64,000 nt of DNA from contig OX388319.1 in NCBI GenBank assembly GCA_947579605.1, positions 3,782,001 to 3,846,000 on the forward strand, read 5' to 3'. The notes below the pieces were generated by a model, which was given only the letters and a program-made list of their open reading frames with translations, had not been told where the DNA came from and did no database searches. The translations under genes were made by a program, and so were the position numbers. This DNA is from Athripsodes cinereus (taxonomy: Eukaryota > Arthropoda > Insecta > Trichoptera > Leptoceridae). The first letter of the stretch is position 1, and every line of letters starts with the position of its first letter. This document shows positions 22,715 through 35,343 of this stretch, piece after piece.

Positions 22715-25006
22715 CTAGTTTTCCATTGGTTTCTGTATATTATCTGTCACCTGTACTGGTTGTATTATAGCTAGCGATGGAAACATTTCCGAATGAACCA
22801 CCTTTGCCACTTCAGCACTGAGATACGGAACAACAGCAGCATACAAGGCTTCTTTAGAAAATTTTGGAATGCCTGGTTCATTATGACTCATAACAGTTGC
22901 GGGTGCTTCAGGAGGAATAACAGCCTTTTGCAATATTTTCTTTATCTCGGCCATTTCATCTTGAGTTTTCAATATAAGTTTCATATATTCATTTTCTTGC
23001 ACCATGTCTTTTTGTATCACAATTGGAGAACCTGACGAATTCAATTTAATAAATCTGTTTTTGATCACGCAATCTTTGTTGATACGTCTCAATTGTTCAT
23101 CTATCAATTGCACTTTACCCATCGCCAGTGTCTTCTTCAAAATGGGAGTTTGAGATATAACAGCTTCCGAAGCGCTCGCCGATTGTAACAACATATTATT
23201 ACTCAAACATTTTCTCAAAGTCCTCTGCTTAGAAACCTTCATAATACTACCGTTTTTGGCTTTCAAAGTCCTCTCTTTTGCATCAAATTTATTCATTCTA
23301 TCAATAACACATTGCATGAATATTTTCTTTGATTCTTCGGCAGATATGGTTTGTTTACTCACTACTTTCACACTTTTCCCATTTGTGGGTTCTACATTTC
23401 GTACCACAGCCGGCGGAATAATTTGCGATTCAGCTTGATTGGGTGTGTTCTGAAGATTGTTTTCTGTTTCCTTTACAACAGCAGGACTACTTTGTTTTTT
23501 TATAAGATCATTTCTTGACAAATATTTTAATCTAGGAATGCACTGTACTTTATTTTTAACAACAGTTTTATTTACAATAGTTGAATTGTTACTACTTTTA
23601 TCAGGATCAAAAGTTATTGTAGAATCGTCTACCAAAAACATAGAAGAGTTCTGTGTATTAGATTTCAATAGTGAATATGGTGTGCTAACGAAAACTTTTC
23701 GATTATTGACATTCTTTTCTTTCTCTTTAGATGGTGAAGTGACTAATGGTGGTACGTCTATATATAGAGTTTTTCTTTCTTGTTTGACTGGAAGGCTTCG
23801 TTCAATATTCGTTGATGGAGGAGATATTTGCATTTCTTGACATTCTAGTGGGTCTTTAGCGGGTACTTCCGCAACTACTTCAACATCTGTATCATAAAAC
23901 TCTATTGTAGGTATGGCTTTGTGTATGAGACGATCGTGCTAAAAGTAAAAAAAAAAGTTAATACATATTATTATCTTTTTCATGTCTAACTCAAAAAATG
24001 GATCAATTAAAAAATACTGCATACAGAGCAGGTCATATCTTCAAACATAGTTTCTAGAATTTCTATTAGTATATCTGACGGATTCACAAAACCTACGAGC
24101 ATTTGGGAAGTTTTATAGATCCACCGACAATCTAGTGCTTATATTTATTTAAAGCTATAATGAAACACATATGAGCTCAGCTCACCAATATTTGGCTTAT
24201 TACAGTTATCGTCATTGAAAAAGGGTCACTCAGGACTCTGGAACATTGTACAATAAAGAAAAATGCTCTTTTAGGCCAACTTTCATTGAACATTCTCAAA
24301 ACATGATGTAACCAGATAAGTATTTATTATTATTATTATGGATATCAAGCCCCATTCAACAGCTTTAAAACGAGACCTTTCCCAGGTTTGTATCATCACT
24401 GGTTGCCAGTCTATAGGCTTCCAAAGGTGCCAAGACATGAGATTTTTTCATAAAAATTGTGATTTTTAAAAATTAATAACTTCAAAAATAATTGTGCTAC
24501 ATAACTGAAATTTGGTATTTTTTCATAAGTCTATGATATATTGCTGTATAAAAAAATCATGAAAATCTGAGACATCAAGTCTGAATCAGTGTGATGATTT
24601 GACACGGAATAACCCAGCAACAACCAAATCTGGAGGCAGCCCGTTCTAAGCATCTACAACTCTGTTACTTAAGAAGTGTTTATGTGGATTCTGGGCAAAC
24701 ACACTTCTGTTCAGCTCTGACTATGGCCATGCAAGTGCTCATTCTGATTGTGGATTACTTAGGAGATCAAATTTCAAAAAAATGATACATTACCTTATAA
24801 TTCAGAAACATTTTTTCAGTAAAGTGAAATTGACATATCACTTTATTTTTAAGTTGTTGCTGCGTCAGAAGATTAAACTCTGAACGTTTAGATTGTTCTA
24901 CCCATGCATTACATCGCTGCTGATCTTTTACAGGAAAATGAAAGAAGTGAGTCACTCCATCTGAAGACTTTTTACAAGACGAATAAGCACACTTGCAACC
25001 ACCCAT
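22715..25006 (-). CDS. THAP-domain protein, two coding exons, 478 aa
   Basis: Exon 1 is 25006-24794 (71 codons; donor GTAATG) and exon 2 is 23938-22715 (acceptor TTACTTTTAG, stop at 22717-22715). Both are in phase 0. Residues 1-85 form a THAP zinc finger, a sequence-specific DNA-binding fold: Cys6-x4-Cys11, FHFP at 22-25, Trp35, Cys58-x2-His61, Phe67, and an AVPTIF-like AIPTI at 79-83. The intron splits the domain exactly between NYK and HDR, and joining restores it. The rest is low-complexity, Lys/Ser-rich and nuclear-looking. Near residues 390-430 there is a possible coiled coil (EYMKLILKTQDEMAEIKKIL), then a C-terminal helical block. The ATG follows TTTCAG directly, so a noncoding first exon probably lies upstream. 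Its target is unknown. Confidence 0.85.
24240..24310 (-). pseudogene. RTE-like RT fragment in the THAP gene intron
   Basis: ATGCTCTTTTAGGCCAACTT and CATTGAACATTCTCAAAACA match, in reverse, the GHVLRMPNDSWPKRA-coding segment of 6662-6946, with decay. Confidence 0.5.
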
Positions 25007-25062
25007 CTGAAATATTTATCATAGCACACAATTTAACAAACTTTAAATAAATTTATCTACAA

Positions 25063-25195
25063 CATCACAGTGTATATGCCACAAGAAGCATAACCAGTAC
25101 ACTAAATGCATAATATAAAGAACATGCAGGTCCTCGTCTCTGTGACATTACATAAAATAAGAATATTCAAGATGTTTGGAGGTAAAATTTCAAAT
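25063..25195 (-). repeat. Family A retroposon, diverged
   Basis: Degenerate matches in order: ACATCACAGTGTATATGCCA, ACAAGAAGCATAACCAGTAC, AACATGCAGGTCCTCGTCTC, TGTGAC, ATTCAAGATG, consistent with an old minus-strand copy. Confidence 0.45.
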
Positions 25196-26559
25196 AAGAC
25201 AAACGCTTTAAAATTGATTTAGGAATTTTTTTGTTATATTCACATAATTTTATAGTTTTTCTGGCTCAGAAAACATCCTTAAGTGCACCAAACATAATTT
25301 TTTGTCATACAATGTGTACAACACATCAAAATATTGTGGTTTCAATCAATTGTTCTTAACACGTACCGAAAAATAATGAAATAGGATTATGATAGCTAGT
25401 AGTAACTACATTATAAATAAATGCATTTTATCTAGTTACTATAAAATGTTTAATTGTATAAATATGAAAAGACATCACTTTAAACAACATAAGTTCACTT
25501 GCTTCTCTGTAATTTTGCATATTCTGAATGTGGAGTATTATATTTATTTTTCGATAGTAAAATTATGCTTCACGTTTTAGTAATACTGTTTCAAAACAGC
25601 TCAACGTTCAATGGGAAAGGAGCATAATATTTTCAACAAAAAGTTGACACTTCAAGGAAGATCAAAGAATGCAACCAAAATACACAACACTTTAGTACGT
25701 AACGGGATATATTTTATAGCATTTGTAACATTACAATTGTACTCACTTTTTTATCTATAGAATTAAGTAATATTATTTCTATATTTGCACAAACGTAAAT
25801 ACACCTGAAAACTTTCAGCGCGTCAAACGACAACCAAAACAAACATAGATTTTGGTCAATGGTCATAGAAACAGTAATGTTGCCAGTCACTCTTTGTACT
25901 TTAAAAAAGACTATCTCTAAGATTTGGACTATCTGAATGTATGTAGCCAATATGCAATGAAAGTCGAATTCGACAAAGAACTTGAAACACTTTTTATAAA
26001 GTAATTGGTAAATTTTGTTTCTCTTGTATAATTTCTACTCGAATATAATGAATGAAATATTTCATTTATCTGTATTCCTGTCACGATTTACAGATTTGCG
26101 CATTATAGAACTTTTGACACAAAAATAAACATGACGTCACTTTTTATTAACCTTTCAAAGCTATAGCATATATTATTATATTCTCAACTCAATATTTCAA
26201 CATAATTATACTTTTTTTGTAAGTCCGATAATGAAAGTTTTTTTTATAATTATATTTGAAGTAAAAAGATTTTATTTGAAATGTTTAAATAAAACTCTTT
26301 CGAAATATTTATTTTTAATATGTTCGTTAGTATTGTAAAATCAATCCTTCATAGATATGTATAACTTTTACACATTATTCATATAACAGATGAGTAGGTA
26401 CATTTTCTTTATTCCAATGAATTTAATAAAGTTAAAGTTATAAAATTATGTACAGAAATTGGAAGATGAGGACTAGAAGAACCGACATTAAATAAATACA
26501 TAGGATAAAGGTGAGGGCGAAGAAGAATGAAAGATTTTGGTGTGCAATATTTTTTTTTG

Positions 26560-26702
26560 AAAAAAGATTTATCTGGGTTTTTGTTATAAACCCAAATACA
26601 ACCTTACACACCTTTCACAGTAAGCTACTAAAAACTTATGGGCTTTTTCACGAGGTCGAGACTCTACTCTACTCTACTCTCCAGGCTACCGACGAACTTT
26701 AT
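26560..26702 (-). repeat. Family B SINE with an internal deletion
   Basis: Carries ATTTATCTGGGTTTTTGTTA, AAACCCAAATACAACCTTAC, CACCTTTCACAGTAAGCTAC and then jumps to CACGAGGTCGAGACTCTACT, so the B-box segment is lost. An ACTCT repeat expansion is present in the head. Confidence 0.65.
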
Positions 26703-27094
26703 TGCACAAAATAAATAAACAAAAATAATTAGATTACAACATATATAGCTACAAATAATTTGCACAATGGGCGAGTTTATCGCATCAGGGACGTGATATT
26801 TACCCCAATTATTTTAAACTTTTATTTTGTGTCGTAAATAAAATAAATAAATAAATTTAATTTAAGTTAAAAATAAAACTTGTCACTATAACGATTTCTT
26901 GAATGGATTAATCCAGAGAAATGAAGAATATTGTTTCTTCTCTAAAGTCATAAAATAATCATAAAAATCTGAGTGGTTATTTGCAAATTGTTGATTTTTT
27001 TGTTGAAAATCATTAAATTAAAAATGGAGCATTGGATTACGAAATACTCATTATAAATTTTATATTTTAAACCAGTCGCATTGAAATTTTAACT

Positions 27095-27373
27095 ATAGAC
27101 CATTAAAGGTCACGTGGTCTTGTCTATGGATTTGCTTTTGCTTGGGGGGCAAACAGTCAGATTGCGCAAATCATCCTTGTAGGATGTTATGCCATAAGAG
27201 AAAAAAAAGAAAGTCAGACGACAAAATAATAACAAAATCGACACTGACAGTTTTTTTGATAATTAGGTATTCTTTAGGCGTTCCACCTAACATTACACCG
27301 TAATCGTCTGTTGTGTTGGGATGCCTGATGCCCCTCAATGGTTTTTCTGTGACGTTATCCTTTAATGGTCTAT
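27095..27373. mobile_element. MITE with 15-bp terminal inverted repeats
   Basis: ATAGACCATTAAAGG at 27095 is exactly mirrored by CCTTTAATGGTCTAT at 27359-27373. The interior lacks coding sequence. Confidence 0.5.
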
Positions 27374-28439
27374 TGTACAATTTTAATAACTTCGTTATCA
27401 AAGGATTAAGCCGTGTTAAGTGGCTAACTTCACATTAATGTGTCAAATTTACAGATAGGTTTAGTGAATAGTAAAATTTTGATATACCATATTGGGTAAC
27501 GTTTTCCTATAATTATAGGGATCATAGAGTTGAATATTGTGTATCAAATTTGTAATGATTGAGTAGACCATTACTCTGACGTTTTCTGCACATTAGTGTA
27601 TATTTTAGGGGAGACCTTACATTTACCCGATTCAGGCTCGCGCCAAAAAACATTAATTTCAAATTTTTCGGCGCGCGGCAAATTCGAATTTTTGCATCGA
27701 ATGTATTGTCACTGATTACAGTATATATTCATTTTATTTTTCTTCATGAAGAATCACATCTTTTTTCCCTATTTAAGTTTTCGGATCTGAAAGCCTATAG
27801 TATCCCTGATCACTCGTAAACGAGTGGATGGCCTTTGAAAATAGAATAGAATAGCCTATAGTATGAAGAAGTTTACAAATATCTTATATAGGTTTAGGGT
27901 ATTTCTTTTTATTAATGATTATTTGCTATTGATGTCTAGTCAATTTGCATAAATTTAGAAATTCATACAGTAGTATCACTCTGATCAAAGTTATCATTTC
28001 GATTATATATTACAATAAATAATGATATTGTATATAACCAATATTTTTATGTTTTATATTGTAACCAATGTACAGTGAAGAATAAAATAAGTAAATGAAA
28101 GTGGCAGAAAAATTCTTGTACATAAGTGAAAATGTGAAAATTATATGTAAATAATCATGAAACTTCCAAAAATCAATCAGCTCCCATTGAGGTCGTTATG
28201 AGAGATGTTGATGCTCTCTATTAGATTTTTTCCATATTCAACTATTTTTGAACATCTTTTGAAGATTTTCAAAACTAGATTAAGCTGGGGGTTGGGGAGA
28301 AAAGCTGGCAAGTGCCCCGGGTGGCAAATTGTAGCCAAATTATTGATTTTCTTATAAATTATTACCTGTTATCAAAATAACTTTGTTCTAAGCCGATAAG
28401 GTTTAATTAAACTTATTTATTGAAAGTAAAATCAAATTT

Positions 28440-29410
28440 TTAGTTCAGGAGAGTAACGCAGGCCATGATCAGGGTCCTTGTAACCGACTAAGAAGAAAAC
28501 AAGCCAATTCCAATAAGAAGTGCGTTGATGTGATTAATGACATATGATATAGGACTCCCTTGTCCCTCTATGGTAGTGCCTAAATCAGGCACAGGTATTA
28601 GCTCCCACACATTCACTATTTTTTCTACCTCAGATCATCTTTCAAGGCTTAATAGTTTATCATAGTCGTCTTTAGGGATTATACCTTGGAGCCATGAAAA
28701 GTCTTCAAACTAGTTTGACTTATTATATGCAGATTTTTACAAACTGTGTTCCGCACCACATTATCTGAATAAATAATTCCTTGCTTACTATACACGCCAT
28801 TAACTAAGCTGCTCTACATTGTTAGACATGGAGGAAATAAAAAGAACTAATATTTACAAAAAATTTATTTTCAAACATTGCAAACAATCTTTGATAAAAA
28901 AACATAGAATATTTATTTATTGAGGTTTTCTTTGTTTATTTACCATTTTTGCATATCATTATCATACAACTGAAGGAATGAAATATTGCAAAATATAAAA
29001 ATAATATTTTTTCATACAGTTATAATACAATACCAGCAGTCGATTTATACATACATTATCATTAATAATACATACAAATAGGTATTGTACCTCGTGAGGA
29101 CAAGTCCTGTGTAGAGGTATTATACAAAACAAAATACTTAATGTAACACATATTCCAGAAATAGAAAGAAAATTAAAATTTAAATAGTAATTACATAAAA
29201 AAAACACAATATTTTACTTGAGAATGAGGAATAGCGTTTTCTGTGCCCAAACTCTTCGCTTATAAATTAACCGTTGTTAGACCATTTTTTTAAATACTCA
29301 CACATTATAGACTTCTATCAACCTGTCATCCGACATATTATACATTCTAGGCCCAAGGAATGCTACACTTCTTTGACCCATGAATACCTACCTATATTTA
29401 ATCTGAATAT
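28440..29410. other. Intergenic stretch, nothing identifiable
   Basis: AT-rich with a slightly GC-richer patch at 28450-28640. No ORF with recognisable domains and no repeat family member identified. Confidence 0.3.
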
Positions 29411-29414
29411 TTTG

Positions 29415-29483
29415 AATGGGTCCTACTCATGTACTCCACGTACTTTTTAAAAAAGTATGTGGAGTACACTAGTAAGATCCATT
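29415..29483. repeat. 69-bp foldback hairpin
   Basis: AATGGGTCCTACTCATGTAC with TCCACGTACTTTTT folds against AAAAAGTATGTGGAGTACAC and TAGTAAGATCCATT with about five mismatches and almost no loop. It is either a tiny MITE or a hairpin RNA locus. Confidence 0.6.
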
Positions 29484-29715
29484 AATTTATATCCCCTCCA
29501 CATTTTTAGTAATGTATATATTTATATATACGGTAAATATTTTGCAAAATTAAGAACAATATTTTAAATGCTACGACATCAAAATTCTCAAATTTTAACT
29601 TATAGATAGAAACAATATTGAAAATCAATTCAACAATGGAGTATTTTAGACACCAATATTATGAACAACATTTAAGCATCAAATTGAAATCAGCTTTGTT
29701 CCAAGATCATTCCAA

Positions 29716-30543
29716 TATAAATTTATGTCCGGAAAAACTAAAGCAGAAAGACAATAACAAAATGGACTTATGACGTTTACAAATTCATTATTTATAATTA
29801 CTATTATATCACAAAATTGGGACAGATTTATTATTCCATAGAAAACGATTACAAACCACACTTTTACAAAACAATCCATTGATTAGAGTGAGTGGACAAT
29901 GAATATCTGATTAAAAAAGAGTCATCAGAATCAATTTAATCCCAAAAAGGAAATTAGAAAAACTAAAAAAAGATGTAGCCGACAGACTGGAATAAGAAAA
30001 TAATTCTCAAAATGTTTTAGCATTAAATAATAACATAAATGATACATGTTATGTTGATGAAAGTCTTAATAATAATAATCTTATCGAACAAACATATTAT
30101 AATCCTTTGAACATGGATAACATAGAAAATAGTCCTAGAGTTAAATAATAATTTAATCTTATGTTGATGAAAGTCTTAATAATAATAACCTTATCGAATA
30201 TAATTCAATATCAGTTATTTTAGAAGGATTAACTATGGAACAGTTACGAGAGATAAATTTATGTCCGGAAAAACTAAAGCAGGAATTCCTAGTCAATAAT
30301 GAAATGAACATACGACATTTACAAATTCATTATGTATAATTACTATTATATCACAAAATTGTGAGAGATTTATTATTCTATAGACAATGATTACAAACCA
30401 TATTTTTACAAAACAGTCCATTGATTAGAGTGTGTGGACAATAAATATCTGATCAAAGAAGAGTCATCTGAAACAATTTAATCCCAAAAAGGACATTAGA
30501 AAAATTAAAAAAAAGATGTAGCCGACAGACTGGAATAAGAAAA
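29716..30543 (+). repeat. Imperfect tandem duplication of a decayed coding segment
   Basis: 29716-30001 and 30252-30543 align (TTTATGTCCGGAAAAACTAA at the start, GATGTAGCCGACAGACTGGA at the end). Between and beside them, TATGTTGATGAAAGTCTTAA recurs at 30057 and 30163, and AATCCTTTGAACAT at 30100 and 30671. Both copies keep short plausible peptides (MEQLREINLCPEKLKQEF in copy 2; KKRCSRQTGIRK in both) broken by stops. I infer a tandemly duplicated, now dead exon cluster or transposon piece. Confidence 0.6.
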
Positions 30544-30567
30544 CTAGTATTGTATCAATACTAGTTT
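30541..30567. repeat. Perfect 12-bp hairpin
   Basis: AAACTAGTATTG, a 3-base spacer and CAATACTAGTTT form a perfect palindrome at the end of the duplicated segment. Confidence 0.7.
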
Positions 30568-30945
30568 TGTATCACTCGTCAATGGTATAGGTTTACCGAA
30601 ATCGATCGCGATTTAAATAATCAAGTAACAGGTGTGCATTGTAGAATACTATAAAACATTCAAAATGAATATAATCCTTTGAACATAGATAATATAGAAG
30701 ATAATGTAAATTTGAATAAATATATACCTACTTAATATAATCAATTCATTACGTGAAAACATTCATGTCAAATTTCAAATAATTAACACTTTAAAGAAAT
30801 AAACAATCCAGTCAAAAACAAAGATGTGCATAGATATAACAAAGAAACACAATAAAGAAGGCAAAAGTAGAACAAAATACAGAGCTAGTCAAGCAAAGAA
30901 CTCTTAAGATCTGAATTTGAAACTTTACTGTGTATCGCTCATACT

Positions 30946-33900
30946 TTATGGGCATTTTCTTTTTCTAGGAGGCAATGGTTTATATTTACAGTTTGAAGAA
31001 GACTTTTCCGTTGTTACTACTGGTAATACAGGAAGACCACTCGTAGATGGTAATTTCTGTGTTAATGTCACGCAAACTGCTTCTAAATTTTTTAAACAAG
31101 ATTGTAAAGAATCAACATCATTGGACATATAAGAAACATCAGATATATATTTGGCACATTCTCTTAGCTGCCGTTGTAATAATTCGGACTGTTTAGATGA
31201 TTCAGATGGTACTATAGGTGACTCAGAAATAACAGTGGGCAGTAGAGGCTGTGATTTAGGAACTAGGGTTTGTGATTCAGAAATGGAAGTGGGTACTAGA
31301 AATTGTGGTTCCATGATTGAAGAAGTAAATTTTGGATCTAAGGTAAAAAAGGGACTGTTAATATAATTATCTGGCAACCGGTCAAATGAATATGTAGGAA
31401 AATGTTGAATCACAGCACAAAAATGTTTACAAGGTAACCTTGTCTTTAAAAAATCTATGCATGAACATGTTCCTAAATCAAAATTTACACAATAATGCTG
31501 TGTACAGTCTGAGCTTTTAACACTGAAAATACCATCAACAATTTCAGTGATATGACTAATTTGAACATCATTAATAGCTGAAGCAATCCGAGCCATTATG
31601 TGTTTCACAAATTTGTATGGTCTATTATGTAAATATATAGGAATCAAACTATTATAGCTTTTTACAATGCAATTCTTTTTTGAATAGTTGACCAACATAT
31701 CTGGGAGATAAAATTCTATGATTATCCGCAAGATCCCCGACAATGTTTTATCTATGCTATGGCACAAATAACTATATTTCAAAACTTTATTTTGAGCCTC
31801 CACTCCATTATTTGTGTTAATAATGGTGACATAGTCTTTGGCACTAAAACAATAAGCCCACCTGTGAGCTTGTGGAAGCCATTGAGAAACAAAATAAGTG
31901 ATTGCCTTAGCATTACTGTCAACATCCAAAGAATTAAATTTATCAACGTTATGTTGAAAATCTTCTTCAGTCAACGAATCCGCAATGGCCCTCCATAATA
32001 ACAACACATCTTCTCCATTTCCGTTTTTGATGTTCCCCGATTTCTTTAACCATCTCTGCCAAGCCTGCTCTCTGTGAAATGCACAGAGATATACGGTGGA
32101 CTGCGGGAACACATGCTCTAAGGCGCCAATCTCTACTTCACTGAAGTCCGTCATAAAGAATTGAGGTCTCCAGTCAGGACACCAACCCTTTAGGACAAAT
32201 AACGCTTCTATAACTAACTCCTTTCTTTCGGCCTGTACTATAAAAGTACTCACTACGGAGTACCCAACATTTGTCTTTACGCAAAGGAAAAACAAAGGTA
32301 AGGCATACTTCATGGTGCGGTATGTTGCATCAAGTAAGCATATTGTGCCATACCTTTGCAATAGGTATTTTTGCCAACTTGTTGTATGGCAGAACAAGAG
32401 AGTTCCTTCTTCACCATATGGTCGGTAAAAAAAATTGTCCTCGGGAGCAACTCCCTTCCATTTTTCAATCTCTTGACCAAGAACTTCTTGATCAATTTTG
32501 GTCTCGCGAGACTTGAAAAGAGCTCTATAAATGTGAGTGTAAATCACATCTTTAGATGGATGATAAGCTCTATTGAACAAATTTGTTTTGTTCTCTGTAA
32601 GGGTCTCTGTAAACTTGCGTAAATAAATTTCAATATCTCTAGTAGATGCTATTCCACTATCTACAAGTCTGTATATTTCACCCACTAATTTGGGGTGTAT
32701 GCGCTCATTCATTTCAGCAATGGCGGTTGGATGGATGTGATTCCCCACAACCTTTATATAATATCGAATTTGGCCTTGTGGTGGTGAATCATTTTGGAGG
32801 TCCTCTCTCAATTTTTGTAAGACCTACAAACAAAAGTAACATGTCAGTCAATATTGATACATCGATACTCAATTGCATTTTCAGGCAGGTGAATATATTA
32901 TTATAATGAAGGTGTTAAAACCATTTAGATACTGTGATGAATGAATTACAGATAGATGGAGAACTATAACTATATATGTAGGTGCCCCTTCTCAATGGCG
33001 ACTAATAGTGCATAGTAATACAAAATTAATATTTTTTCTTACCTGTTGTTTTAATAACTTTGATGAATTGTCATCGATAACATATTCATTGTAGACTTTG
33101 ATAGATTTTACAAGTATAGTAGCAGGACATCCTATTTTCTTGGTGTTTGTGATATGAAATCTTTTTCTCTGTGATGTAGGATGATCACCATCATGATTAG
33201 CCTAAAAAATAAATACTCATAAATGAATAACTTAAGACCCACTTACAACCTTTCAAATACAAATGAAGTTACCTACAAACTTAACATTTGTACTTAGATT
33301 TTTTGCGGATACGTTGCATCTAAGTTTTTGTTCGCAAGCTTTCGGAATCATTGGAGATTCCATTTCTTCTATACCTAACAGATTCCTGCTGGTTGCAGTA
33401 TCCTTGATACACAAAACAAAGTATACTGTTGCTTAAGCAACTTGGCTAACTGGTTTGGAAAATGTAAAGGGTATTCCATGTATGTATCCCTTTTCCTATC
33501 TGCAAGTATTCTATTCAATCTCAAAATTCCTCAAGTAGTCCCAAGAAACAAATCAACAAACAAATAATAAATAAATATACATACCTCATTTTCCACCTTT
33601 TTTTGCCTATTATTTGGTCCTAGTATGCATTGTAAAGTAATTCTTTTCAATGAGATAAATGGAGATCCAAAAAAGTGTACATCAGGAGAGTTTGATGAAG
33701 TAAATGAAAATAAAAGAGCATTATTTCCTTCTGTAAAAATAAGCACACTCATGAAAACTAGTCAATATTTATGTATAACAAAAACAAGCCTTGTGAATAT
33801 CACAAAATATAATAAAAAATATTTGTTTGTAATGCTGAAAATACTAAATCACTCCAAGTCGAGTGGAAGGCCTTACGGATGAAAAAAAATAAGAGGGAAA

Positions 33901-34409
33901 GGTCGCAGGTTCTAACTGTGTTTCATTAAGCTAGGTGGCCTGATAACCCTACAATGGTGTGTCGAGCTCTATAACTATTGTTGGTAGGACAGTGTTACAC
34001 CAGATGACTGCCCAGAAGTATGAAAATAAGGGTTGGCACGATCCATATTGATCAGATCTATAAGAACGGTGACGTTCAGAGCAAAAGGAATTGTATCCCA
34101 TGTACTACAAATTGTATAAATGTGTTAGAAGCACACGAGTTTATCTGGACAGATCTATGTGTCGTTAAGTTCTGTTTACCCCTTGAAGGATGTGAAACGA
34201 TGTTAGACATAGACAGATTATAATGAAACCAAGTACTTACTGTTAAGTTCGCTTTTTCTAATTGAGTAGCTGTAACCCAATGTTTTGAGCTCATTCAATA
34301 GCTCAGGATAGCCATGCTCCTCAACATATCCACACATATATTCTTCATGCACGGAGAAATCTTTAAGTCTTCTCTGTATCACTTCAATAAATACTTGATC
34401 GTTGCTCAT
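30946..34409 (-). CDS. MULE transposase-derived protein with SWIM zinc finger, 783 aa
   Basis: Four coding exons: 34409-34241, 33730-33585, 33201-33043 and 32823-30946. Splice phases agree throughout (AAC A|AA; GAG|GCT; CAG|GTC). The N-terminal ~160 residues are basic and include an IGCPATILVK-type segment resembling the CaRF/ALS2CR8 DNA-binding region (from memory, moderate confidence). The last exon holds a MULE DDE core: Asp323 in LLDATYRT, Asp384 in FMTDFSEVE, the LCAFHREQAWQRWL motif, and Glu500 in NNGVEAQNKVL. A SWIM zinc finger follows with C611-x-C613...C623-x-H625. The C-terminus is Ser/Pro-rich and ends in KPLPPRKRK, a possible nuclear signal. Intact triad and multiple introns fit either a young transposase or a domesticated DNA-binding protein; no long terminal inverted repeats are evident around it. 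Confidence 0.85.
34006..34170 (+). pseudogene. RTE-like RT C-terminal fragment in an intron
   Basis: Encodes HIDQIYKNGDVQSKRN and a Trp-Thr-Asp stretch, aligned to HVDQILKDGRVLSKRN of the fragment at 474-968. Old and stop-bearing. Confidence 0.55.
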
Positions 34410-34495
34410 TTTGATATCTGGAAATACATTTTCTACTTAGATTTATACAAATTACATATTTCCTTTCACACTGATTTACCCAATGTTTTATTTAG

Positions 34496-34826
34496 TTTTT
34501 AGGTATTGTGATTGCTGGATGATCGAAAGTACAAAATAACACATTATTAAAGTTCAGAAATACGGTTCACCACCTATTCTGTGAGTCGTGCAGGCGTCAT
34601 GTGCATGTCCATACACATAATATTATGTCTTGCGTCCTTTGATAAGCTTTTTAGGTATTGGATTGCTAGATGATGGAAATTAGAAAATAGCACATCATAA
34701 AGTTCAGAAATAGGGTTCACCACTTATTCTATATGTTTCTATTTAGGGTAAGAGGAGGCAGTTGTGTAGGCATACACTTGCATGTTGATACACATAATAT
34801 GATTATGTCGTGCGTCCTTTAATAAG
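34496..34826 (+). repeat. Two ~155-bp tandem copies
   Basis: TTTTTAGGTATTGTGATTGC... (34496) and TTTTTAGGTATTGGATTGCT... (about 34647) each continue through AAGTTCAGAAATA, GGTTCACCAC, CATACACATAATAT and end in GTGCGTCCTTT. They lie in the proposed 5' UTR intron of the MULE-derived gene. Confidence 0.75.
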
Positions 34827-34875
34827 GTTAAGCTAATTCTAAGAAATTGATAAAACAAAACTGAAAAAAACTTAC

Positions 34876-34990
34876 CAGAGAATTTTTATATATATTATCA
34901 CGATACACAATTCTGTTTTAAAGAAGATTAATTGGATTACTCCCGCGTTTCTACAAGTTTCTACCGCAAGCACAAGAGAATCGAAGGCAA
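34876..34990 (-). other. Candidate noncoding first exon of the MULE-derived gene
   Basis: On the minus strand a GC-richer stretch (AGAAACGCGGGAGTAATCC) runs into AATTCTCTG|GTAAGTTTTT at 34876/34875. The coding exon 1 is preceded by TATTTCCAG at about 34420, ten bases before the ATG. This would give a 5' UTR intron. The 5' boundary is a guess. Confidence 0.4.
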
Positions 34991-35343
34991 TGACAAATTT
35001 TGTTTTGGTGATGCTAGGCCACGTGCGTTATTTATTGTTTTCTCCTCAATGTCGACCAATCAACATTGCGTTGTAATTTGTCGTAATCTGATTGGCTGAA
35101 GAAAATTAAGGATCGATACTAGCGACATTAGTTTTACTTTTTTCCGCGAACTGGGTAACAGTAAAGCAGGGTTTACACTATCCAAGTACACTTGTACAAG
35201 TATACTTGGATGGCTTACTTGGACGCTACTTGGATAGTGTAAACAGGTGATCCAAGTGTACTTGTACAAGTAGCCGCCATCCAAGTCAACTTGGACGAAA
35301 CTCTATTCGTCCAAGTGTACTATGACGGTTTTATAAAAACAAA

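Noticed and set aside
23457..23840. Plus-strand ORF of 127 codons
   Set aside because: Antisense shadow of THAP gene exon 2.
25714..25950. Minus-strand ORF ending in GATAAAAAA|GTGAGT, possible 5' exon of the THAP gene
   Set aside because: The donor is plausible, but there is no independent promoter or conservation evidence.
33607..33885. Plus-strand ORF of 85 codons
   Set aside because: Antisense of MULE-derived gene exon 2 and its flanking introns.
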